From positions 1-6,822 of the forward strand of contig JAEENF010000143.1 of the NCBI GenBank assembly GCA_016283605.1: 6,822 nt of DNA. The letters run 5' to 3'. This DNA is from Prevotella sp. (lineage in GTDB: Bacteria; Bacteroidota; Bacteroidia; Bacteroidales; Bacteroidaceae). Numbering within the stretch: position 1 is the first letter of the stretch; the number at the start of each line of letters is the position of its first letter. The position numbers and the translations under genes were made by a program. Below, piece by piece: positions 1 to 5,826 of the stretch. The notes under the pieces were generated by a model that was not told the DNA's origin, did no database searches, and worked only from the letters and a program-made list of their open reading frames with translations.

Positions 1-2895
1 GATGCGGCATTCAGACGGCGAGAACTGCACTGAATTGCCGAGCAAATTGTCGAGAGCACGTTCCATCTGCACCTTGTCGAAGGCCACATCCGCCTCGTTG
101 ACCAAGGGGAAGAAAGTAATACGTACATTCTTACCCTCCGGCGCCTTGAAACTGTCACATTTTGCCTTGATGAAGGCCACGATGTCCGATGTCTGCAGCG
201 ACAGTTGGAGGTCGTTCTGCAGTTCCTCCTCGAAGATGACCACATGCTCACCGTTCTCGATGATATCCCGCTGTACCGGTTCCTTGTCCGTCTTCTCCGT
301 CGAGGCCGTCATTTCTGTCTGTTCCTGCAACATCTGTTTGCGCATGTTACTCATCCACTGTTTCTTCTCTGCCTCCCGACGCAGCTGTTCCAGTTCCATC
401 TTCTCGTTCTGTTGCTTCAGGAACCGTCTGCGCCACCACCAGGCAATACCGGCAATTGCGAGCATATACAAGAGGATCATCCAGCGCGTTCGCCAGAGCG
501 GTGGTCGGATGGTAATCTCCAACGTACTCTCCTCCTCACCCAGTGTACCATCGCCCTTGAGGATGCGTACGTGGAGTGTATAAGACCCCGCGCGCAAGGA
601 GTTATACGTGATGTTCGGGTTGGATTCCGAGGTCTTCACCCAGTTCTCGTTAAAGCCCTCCAGTCTGTAGGCAAAGCGTTTGATATTATTCACCGACACC
701 TCATTGGTCGCCAGTTGGATGGTGAACTGGTCATTGAACTTCAGCGAGAGTTCGCGACATTCGTCTAGTGCCTCATCAAGGATGACACGACCGTTGAACT
801 TCTTGCCCACCGCCACATCCTGGTCGAAGATCTGGAGTCCCGCGAATACCGGATGTTCCTTGCTCCTGGAGTGTTGCAGCTGAGAGGGATTGATGATGTC
901 GAGTCCACCCTGTCCACCGACGAGCACCTTTCCATCACGTGTGAGCCAGGTGCTTCGCTGGTTGTAAGTCGCCTTCTGCAGACCGTCGCGGCTGCTGTAG
1001 CTTCGGATTAAGAATTGCCATGAGCCATCGTCCTGCGGTTGCGGTGTGATACGCGACACGCCGTGGTCCGTCACCACCCAGACATTATGTTTCAGGTCCT
1101 CGATGATCGAGTTGACACCCGACCCGAAGAGACCATCCGTCATATCGATGAGTTTCTGGAACTTCGTCTTCTGGTCATAGACGATGATGCCGATGTTCGA
1201 GCCGTGCCAGATCAGTCCACGGCTATCCTCAATGACGTAGTTGGTAGAACCGACATTCGAGGGCACATTCGGATCCTCCGGAATCACCTGGTTGATAAGT
1301 TTCCGGTTCACCGGGTTCACCAGTGAGTAGTAATAGCCCGTACCCACCATGAGCCATCCTTTCTTGTTCCAGGCTACGGAGTTGAGGTAGTCGCCCGGTA
1401 CTTTCGTATTCTTCGTATTCCATGTGGTATACTTATTCGTTTTCGTATCCAACATCTGCAGTCCACCTCCGAGTGTACTGAACCAAAGTCGTCCCCATTT
1501 ATCCTCCGTCAGCGCCCATACGCTGTTGTTGGCCAGTCCTCCCGGTGTCGCCTGTGTATTGACGATGGTAGCCTGTGCAGGATCCGACGCAGAAGGAAAG
1601 ACATGCGTGAGACCACCGTTATACGATCCGAACCATATTGTCCCGTCACTGGCGGCCCATGAGCCCACAATGATATTGTTGACCAGTGCGCTGTTATCCG
1701 CCGTGAAGTGGTTGAGGACCTCCCCTGTCCTGGGGTTATAGATATAGATACCCGCATCGTTGGTACCTACCCAGTAATTGCCCCGTTTATCTTCACAGAC
1801 CGTAGTGACATCGCCAATCTCCACGGACTTCAGACTCGAGAGACCCGGTACATACTGGTTGACACCGTTCTTATAAGAACCGATCCACATACTGCCGTCA
1901 TTTGCCGGATAGATGACACGAAGCGTATTATCGCTGATAGACGTCTCATCATGTTTGTTATTCAGGAACTGCCTCCACTGTTTATTATTCAGGTCGACGA
2001 CGACCAAACCGTTGTGATCGCAGACCAGCCAGAGCCAGTTGTTGTTGTCGATGACGAGGTTCCAGACCATGAGCGATCCTGGCAGACCTTCGATACCATG
2101 AGCGGCACAATACTCATTGACGTTGGTATACCAGCGGTCCTCCTTCTTGATATAGATATAAGTAAATCCCAGCACCTGACACCAGTAGTTCTGGTCCTTA
2201 TCGATATAGAGACGGTACTCCTGGTCCTGCGGACTGCCATGTTCGCGCATCCACTTGTTAGTCCATTCCACCTCACCCGTATCGCCATTGAGACAGATCA
2301 GCTCACCGGTATTCGTTGCTACGATCAGTTTATCGCCCTCCTCGGCCAGTGTGGAGATGCCCGACGGCATATATTCCTTTTCACCATAGCCTACCTTGAT
2401 CGTGGTGTATTTCTTCGTCTTGGGGTGATAGCAATAGATGGCCTTTTCATAGTCCTTGATCCAGATATTCTGTTTCGAGTCGATGTAGAGCCGTTCAATA
2501 CTACACGAGATACCCAGTTTGGCCACCTCGCGTGCGGCATTGCGTTCAAAAGACTCCTTGACCGGATCGAAGACACAGTAGTTCATGCCCTGTCGCATCC
2601 AGAGTTTGCCGTCCGCACTCTCATAGATCTGGTCGGTGTAGTTATCACGCATGGTTGTCGTGTCACGTTTATTGGAATAGAACACCTTCACCCGGTAACC
2701 GTCATAGCGGTTCAGTCCGTAAGGTGTACCGATCCACACGTATCCTCGTGAATCCTTGTAGATACAGTTCACCTGTGAACTCGACAAGCCGTTCTGTGTA
2801 TCCAGACGGCGGAACTTCATATCCGGAATCAGTGTCGTCTGTGCCCCCAGAGAGAGACAGACACTCCACATGAGAGATAATATCAACTTCTTCAT
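1..2895 (-). CDS. Two-component-type periplasmic propeller sensor (HTCS-like), 3' end truncated by window
   Basis: I see an open frame of 965 codons with no stop before the window edge, beginning MKKLILSLMWSVCLSLGAQ, a Sec-type signal peptide. Residues about 24-700 contain some 14 short repeats of the form (D/R)G.(I/L/V)W.G....G(L/V)..(Y/F), for example VWIGTPYGLNRYD, MWIGSYKNGVNQY and YWVGTNDAGIYIY. These fit two seven-bladed propellers. A Y_Y_Y domain follows at about 740-803 (YRLEGFNENWV), then one membrane helix at about 806-822, a charged coiled coil at about 823-863, and the start of an HATPase_c domain at about 900-965 with an N-box-like DNLLGNSVQFSP. In the known HTCS family this layout senses oligosaccharides in the periplasm and signals to a C-terminal AraC regulator; any such part lies outside the window. 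The HELRTP-type HisKA motif expected after the coiled coil is absent. The start is supported by the signal peptide and by a promoter ending 28 bp upstream. The ligand is unknown; the divergent sugar symporter suggests a plant polysaccharide. Confidence 0.93.
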   Translation of the reverse strand, partial: MKKLILSLMWSVCLSLGAQTTLIPDMKFRRLDTQNGLSSSQVNCIYKDSRGYVWIGTPYGLNRYDGYRVKVFYSNKRDTTTMRDNYTDQIYESADGKLWMRQGMNYCVFDPVKESFERNAAREVAKLGISCSIERLYIDSKQNIWIKDYEKAIYCYHPKTKKYTTIKVGYGEKEYMPSGISTLAEEGDKLIVATNTGELICLNGDTGEVEWTNKWMREHGSPQDQEYRLYIDKDQNYWCQVLGFTYIYIKKEDRWYTNVNEYCAAHGIEGLPGSLMVWNLVIDNNNWLWLVCDHNGLVVVDLNNKQWRQFLNNKHDETSISDNTLRVIYPANDGSMWIGSYKNGVNQYVPGLSSLKSVEIGDVTTVCEDKRGNYWVGTNDAGIYIYNPRTGEVLNHFTADNSALVNNIIVGSWAASDGTIWFGSYNGGLTHVFPSASDPAQATIVNTQATPGGLANNSVWALTEDKWGRLWFSTLGGGLQMLDTKTNKYTTWNTKNTKVPGDYLNSVAWNKKGWLMVGTGYYYSLVNPVNRKLINQVIPEDPNVPSNVGSTNYVIEDSRGLIWHGSNIGIIVYDQKTKFQKLIDMTDGLFGSGVNSIIEDLKHNVWVVTDHGVSRITPQPQDDGSWQFLIRSYSSRDGLQKATYNQRSTWLTRDGKVLVGGQGGLDIINPSQLQHSRSKEHPVFAGLQIFDQDVAVGKKFNGRVILDEALDECRELSLKFNDQFTIQLATNEVSVNNIKRFAYRLEGFNENWVKTSESNPNITYNSLRAGSYTLHVRILKGDGTLGEEESTLEITIRPPLWRTRWMILLYMLAIAGIAWWWRRRFLKQQNEKMELEQLRREAEKKQWMSNMRKQMLQEQTEMTASTEKTDKEPVQRDIIENGEHVVIFEEELQNDLQLSLQTSDIVAFIKAKCDSFKAPEGKNVRITFFPLVNEADVAFDKVQMERALDNLLGNSVQFSPSECRI

Positions 2896-2923
2896 ACAGT
2901 TGGAGGTTTTTAATTCTTCGCTA

Positions 2924-2955
2924 CAAAATTACACAAAAATCCCGACACAGACAAA
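2924..2955 (-). promoter_or_regulatory. Bacteroidota-type promoter of the propeller sensor gene
   Basis: On the minus strand a TTTG box (2955-2952) is followed by exactly 20 bases and then TAATTTTG (2931-2924), which matches the -7 consensus TAnnTTTG of Bacteroidota primary sigma factors. Transcription would start near 2918, giving a leader of about 23 nt before the ATG at 2895. The leader is A-rich and has no Shine-Dalgarno sequence, as is usual in this phylum. Confidence 0.75.
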
Positions 2956-2990
2956 CTTTTCGCAAAAAAATACGCATATCAGGTAAAAAA

Positions 2991-3022
2991 TTTGGTAATT
3001 TCGCAGAAAAGCCGTACATTTG
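2991..3022 (+). promoter_or_regulatory. Bacteroidota-type promoter of the sugar symporter gene
   Basis: TTTG at 2991-2994, exactly 20 bases, then TACATTTG at 3015-3022: a full match to TTTG-N20-TAnnTTTG. Transcription would start near 3028, leaving a leader of about 49 nt. The -7 box overlaps an in-frame TTG at 3020, which rules that codon out as the start and supports the ATG at 3077. The two -33 boxes of this divergent region are 35 bp apart, so one bound regulator could touch both promoters. Confidence 0.78.
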
Positions 3023-3076
3023 CAGAGAATTTCCAAAAACCTGCCATATGGCTATCAATTTAACATCATAAAAACT

Positions 3077-4549
3077 ATGCAACAAACAGAAACCGGTAGC
3101 CGCAGCTACCTGATTAGTATCGTGATGGTCGCCGTCCTGGGTGGCCTGTTGTTCGGTTATGACACCGCAGTAATCTCTGGAGCCGAGAAAGGTCTCCAGG
3201 CGTTTTTCATGGAAGCCAAGGACTTCGCCTATACCGATGGCTGGCACGGCTTCACCTCTGCCTCCGCCCTTATCGGTTGTATCATCGGTTCCGCCTTGTC
3301 AGGCTTCCTGGCCACAAACCTCGGTCGTAAGAAGTCACTGATCATCGCCGGTATCCTCTTCTTCATCTCTGCCCTGGGTTCGATGGATCCGGAGTTCCTG
3401 TTCTTCGACTATGGTCAGCCCACCTACTCACTGCTCATCATGTTCAACTTCTACCGTGTCATCGGTGGTATCGGTGTCGGTCTGGCCTCGGCTATCTGTC
3501 CGATGTATATCGGTGAGGTGGCACCATCCAATATCCGTGGTATGCTCGTCAGCTGGAACCAGTTCGCCATTATCTTCGGTCAGCTGGTCGTTTACTTCGT
3601 GAACTTCTTCATCCTGGGTGACCACATCCAGCCGCTCGTGGAGGAGATGGGTAAGGGCATTGCTGCCATCACCCCAGCCGCCCAGTGGACCGTCACAACC
3701 GGTTGGCGTTATATGTTCGGTAGTGAGGCTGTTCCCGCAGGTCTCTTCGCACTGCTGATCTGCTTCGTGCCTGAGACTCCGCGTTACCTTGTCTCGATCG
3801 GTCAGGACCAGAAGGCCCTTGGCATCCTGTCGAAGATCAACGGTTCAAGCAAGGCTGCCCAGATCCTGCAGGACATCAAGGACACGATGGTGGTGAAGAC
3901 CGAGAAGCTGCTGACCTACGGTGCCATGTGTATCTTCATCGGTATCATGCTCAGCGTGTTCCAGCAGGCTGTAGGTATCAATGCTGTGCTCTACTACGCT
4001 CCACGTATCTTCGGTGATATGGGTATGGACGACCCGATGATGCTGACCGTCTTCATGGGTATCATCAACATTACGTTCACGCTGGTGGCTGTGTTCACCG
4101 TCGAGAAGTGGGGCCGCAAGCCACTGCTCATCTCCGGTTCTTTAGGTATGGCTATCGGTGCCTTCGGTGTGGCAGTCACCTTTGGTAATGAGAGCCTTTC
4201 ACTGATCACCGCTGCCTCACTGCTCATCTACTCAGCATCGTTCATGTTCTCATGGGGTCCCATCTGCTGGGTACTCATCGCTGAAATCTTCCCCAACACC
4301 ATCCGTGGTGCTGCTGTGGCCATCGCCGTGGCCTTCCAGTGGATCTCGAACTTCATCGTGTCATCAACCTTCGTGCCGATGTTCAACATGCACCTCACCG
4401 AGGGTGATGACTTCGGTCACTGGTTCACCTACGGTCTCTACGGTATCATCTGCGTCATCGCAGCACTGTTCGTCTGGAAGCTCGTTCCCGAGACGAAGGG
4501 CAAGACGCTCGAGGATATGACCAAGCTCTGGAAAGAAAGAAACAAATAA
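3077..4549 (+). CDS. xylE: Sugar porter family MFS transporter, XylE-like (probable D-xylose/H+ symporter)
   Basis: A 490-aa protein with about 12 hydrophobic segments, imports a monosaccharide with a proton across the inner membrane. It has the sugar-porter signatures: LLFGYDTAVISG at 24-35, GRKKS at 83-87, GEVAPSNIRG at 146-155, PETPR at 232-236, FQQAVGINAVLYYAP at 295-309, WGRKP at 345-349, SWGPICWVLIAEIFP at 392-406 and VPETKGKTLE at 470-479. By recall of E. coli XylE, residues for proton coupling and sugar contact are kept: D29 (XylE D27), R127 (R133), Q162 and Q169 (Q168, Q175), Q296 and Q297 (Q288, Q289), N302 (N294), W398 (W392) and Q421 (Q415). Xylose is therefore the best guess, but glucose or arabinose are possible in this family. 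The segment at about 181-209, which I place outside the membrane, is longer than in XylE. The start at 3077 was chosen because an upstream TTG lies in the promoter. The gene is divergent from the sensor and convergent with the LacI-type gene. Confidence 0.93.
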   Translation: MQQTETGSRSYLISIVMVAVLGGLLFGYDTAVISGAEKGLQAFFMEAKDFAYTDGWHGFTSASALIGCIIGSALSGFLATNLGRKKSLIIAGILFFISALGSMDPEFLFFDYGQPTYSLLIMFNFYRVIGGIGVGLASAICPMYIGEVAPSNIRGMLVSWNQFAIIFGQLVVYFVNFFILGDHIQPLVEEMGKGIAAITPAAQWTVTTGWRYMFGSEAVPAGLFALLICFVPETPRYLVSIGQDQKALGILSKINGSSKAAQILQDIKDTMVVKTEKLLTYGAMCIFIGIMLSVFQQAVGINAVLYYAPRIFGDMGMDDPMMLTVFMGIINITFTLVAVFTVEKWGRKPLLISGSLGMAIGAFGVAVTFGNESLSLITAASLLIYSASFMFSWGPICWVLIAEIFPNTIRGAAVAIAVAFQWISNFIVSSTFVPMFNMHLTEGDDFGHWFTYGLYGIICVIAALFVWKLVPETKGKTLEDMTKLWKERNK

Positions 4550-4556
4550 CAACAAG

Positions 4557-4585
4557 AAATCCCGCCGGTTGGCGGGATTTTTTTT
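4557..4585 (+). terminator. Rho-independent terminator between the symporter and LacI-type genes, probably bidirectional
   Basis: A perfect 10-bp stem (4557-4566 with 4571-4580, containing CCCGCC/GGCGGG) closes a GGTT loop. On the plus strand a run of eight T (4578-4585) overlaps and follows the stem. It begins 7 bp after the symporter stop. The LacI-type stop codon (4584-4586) lies within the T-tract, so the same hairpin also comes directly after that gene, though the T-tract on that side is weak. Confidence 0.9.
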
Positions 4586-5606
4586 ATTTCTTGCGAGAAG
4601 AAGTGTCTCGGATGACCAGTTCCTGAGGCACTATCTTTTTATAGATCTTTGAATCGCCATTGATATTTTTCAGGAGCAGTTGACAAGCTGTCTCTCCCAT
4701 GAGTTGAGACTGGTCGGCAATGAGCGACAAGCGTGGTGTGACATAGCCCGCATGCGGGTCATCGGTAAATCCTATGAGTGCCACATCCTCCGGGATCTGT
4801 AGTCCAGCCTCTTTGATGGCCGCGAAGGCCGCGAAGGTGATGATATCGTTGAAGGCCAATATGGCATCAGGCCGGTTTTCCATCTGCAACAGCTTTGTGA
4901 CTGCCTCCATGCCCCATTGGTAGTCGATCTTCTCACAGACCACCAGTTCGCGCTCGATGGGAATATGGTTCTCCCGTAGTGCCTCCAGATAGCCATGTTT
5001 CCGCCGGCGGACCATATCGAGGTGGTTCGGTCCTCCGACGAATGCGATACGCCGACTCCCTGTATCGATCAGGTGTTGCGTAGCCTGTTGTGCTGCCTCA
5101 TCCCCATTTGCCGTGACACTGGAGAACTTCTCCGACAGACACGTACGTCCGAAGAACACCAAAGGGATACCCATGTTTGAGATCTCCTCGAAATGCTTGT
5201 AGTCGGTGGTGTTTTGCGAGAGACAGGCGATGATACCCTCGACATGGAGGTTGATGAAGTTATCGATAGCCCTTACCTCAGCCTCACTGTCCTCGTGCGT
5301 GTTGGCACTGATGACCGAATAGCCCGCCCGTTGTGCTTCCGCCTCGATACCATCGAGGACCGCCGCATAATAATGCGTCACGAGATTAGGTACGACAACG
5401 CCTATGACATGCGGTGCCTCTTTCCGCAGACTCTGTGCGAAGGGGTTCGGACGATAGTTCATACGTTTCGCCAGATCCTTGACCTTTTCCTGCATTTCCT
5501 TTCCGATTTCCGGACTGTTGCGTAAGGCCCTGCTGACGGTAGCAATACTGACGCCCAACTCCCTGGCCAGGTCCTTCAGTGACGTTCTATGTTTATTAGT
5601 TGACAT
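4584..5606 (-). CDS. LacI-family transcriptional regulator
   Basis: A 340-aa protein of normal length for LacI/GalR repressors; binds DNA as a dimer and releases or binds it on contact with a small sugar-type ligand. Residues 8-28 form the helix-turn-helix (TSLKDLARELGVS then recognition helix SIATVSRAL). The hinge helix runs about 50-61 (NYRPNPFAQSLR) with L60 in the place of the minor-groove leucine of LacI (L56). The rest is a type I periplasmic-binding-protein-like ligand domain, from GVVVPNLVTHYYAAVLDGIE to ILAFNDIITFAAFAAIKEAG and ALIGFTDDP. The ligand cannot be read from the sequence. The ATG at 5606 was chosen over an upstream in-frame TTG at 5684, because the extension would run through the promoter and the normal N-terminus starts a few residues before the HTH. 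It is convergent with the symporter and has its own promoter. An operator-like site over that promoter suggests autorepression. Confidence 0.93.
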   Translation of the reverse strand: MSTNKHRTSLKDLARELGVSIATVSRALRNSPEIGKEMQEKVKDLAKRMNYRPNPFAQSLRKEAPHVIGVVVPNLVTHYYAAVLDGIEAEAQRAGYSVISANTHEDSEAEVRAIDNFINLHVEGIIACLSQNTTDYKHFEEISNMGIPLVFFGRTCLSEKFSSVTANGDEAAQQATQHLIDTGSRRIAFVGGPNHLDMVRRRKHGYLEALRENHIPIERELVVCEKIDYQWGMEAVTKLLQMENRPDAILAFNDIITFAAFAAIKEAGLQIPEDVALIGFTDDPHAGYVTPRLSLIADQSQLMGETACQLLLKNINGDSKIYKKIVPQELVIRDTSSRKK

Positions 5607-5627
5607 GGCAATTTTTGTATTCGGGGG

Positions 5628-5659
5628 CAAAGATACAAAAAAAGATTGAAAGGCGCAAA
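5628..5659 (-). promoter_or_regulatory. Bacteroidota-type promoter of the LacI-type gene
   Basis: On the minus strand TTTG (5659-5656), exactly 20 bases, then TATCTTTG (5635-5628). This matches TTTG-N20-TAnnTTTG. Transcription would start near 5621, giving a leader of only about 15 nt before the ATG at 5606. The -33 box lies inside the palindrome at 5653-5668. Confidence 0.78.
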
Positions 5660-5668
5660 CGTTTACGT
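5653..5668. promoter_or_regulatory. LacI-family operator-like palindrome over the -33 box
   Basis: The site reads GCGCAAACGTTTACGT. Its core AAACGTTT is a perfect palindrome centred on CG, and 12 of the 14 bases at 5654-5667 are symmetric. A central CpG with flanking AA/TT is the classic LacI/GalR family operator form; the E. coli PurR consensus ANGCAANCGNTTNCNT is matched at all fixed bases but the first. It covers the -33 element of the LacI-type gene, so binding should block transcription. That the neighbouring protein binds here is inference. Confidence 0.65.
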
Positions 5669-5711
5669 ATTTTTTTACGGTCAAAATGATACAAATCTCA
5701 AAAAAAATGCG

Positions 5712-5719
5712 TACCTTTG
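5712..5719 (+). promoter_or_regulatory. Possible plus-strand promoter (-7 box only)
   Basis: TACCTTTG matches TAnnTTTG, and the following GCAA is common after such boxes. No TTTG is found 19-21 bp upstream, so the promoter is weaker or incomplete compared with the other three in the window. Transcription would start near 5725, pointing away from the LacI-type gene into a region with no coding frame on this strand. Confidence 0.4.
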
Positions 5720-5724
5720 CAACG

Positions 5725-5816
5725 TCAAAATGAATGAGTAATGAATAGTTGATAATAAGTTAGTTAGAAAATGAGAACCAAGACTGTCGTGATGACACTC
5801 TTGGTTCTTTTGTTTT
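5725..5816 (+). ncRNA. Candidate small RNA of about 90 nt, unrecognised family
   Basis: This is a prediction from its two ends: a -7 promoter box just upstream and a strong hairpin with a T-tract at the end. The stretch between them is dense in stop codons on the plus strand, with only a three-codon frame (ATG at 5730, stop at 5739-5741), so it is not protein-coding. The first half is A/T-rich and looks unstructured, with two similar ten-base units side by side (AATGAATGAG and TAATGAATAG, 5729-5748). I do not recognise it as any known riboswitch or RNA family. The alternative is that the hairpin only ends the minus-strand gene and the promoter box is chance. Confidence 0.25.
5774..5816. terminator. 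Strong hairpin terminator, better oriented for the plus strand
   Basis: A 10-bp stem (AGAACCAAGA at 5774-5783 with TCTTGGTTCT at 5799-5808), a single C-C mismatch, then a further 4 bp (TGTC with GACA) close a five-base loop GTGAT. On the plus strand TTTTGTTTT follows at once (5808-5816). On the minus strand the hairpin begins 18 bp after the stop of the DUF5686 gene and is followed by a poorer CATTTTCT. It can thus end that gene's transcript, but the better T-tract faces the other way. Confidence 0.85.
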
Positions 5817-5826
5817 ACAGGGCTTT

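Noticed and set aside
2..768. Two overlapping plus-strand frames (2-583 and 205-768)
   Set aside because: Both are antisense to the sensor's Y_Y_Y, membrane and ATPase regions, with Ser/Cys-rich or Leu-rich composition typical of shadow frames.
1708..2751. A 347-codon plus-strand open frame opposite the sensor gene
   Set aside because: It lies fully antisense to a clean, strongly recognisable propeller frame; it shows no family motif or promoter, and its openness follows from the codon usage of the gene on the other strand.
3020..3076. N-terminal extension of the symporter from a TTG at 3020
   Set aside because: The TTG lies inside the -7 promoter box, so it would not be transcribed; the ATG at 3077 gives an N-terminus like that of XylE.
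2921..3247. A 108-codon minus-strand frame across the divergent promoter region
   Set aside because: It overlaps the start of the symporter on the opposite strand and both promoters, and has no recognisable motif.
5653..5668. Reading the palindrome as a purine (PurR) operator
   Set aside because: The resemblance to the E. coli PurR box reflects the common LacI-family operator form; no purine gene is nearby and the regulator's ligand is unknown.
5607..5684. N-terminal extension of the LacI-type protein from a TTG at 5684
   Set aside because: The extension covers the promoter and operator-like palindrome, and LacI-family proteins start just before the helix-turn-helix, as the ATG at 5606 does.
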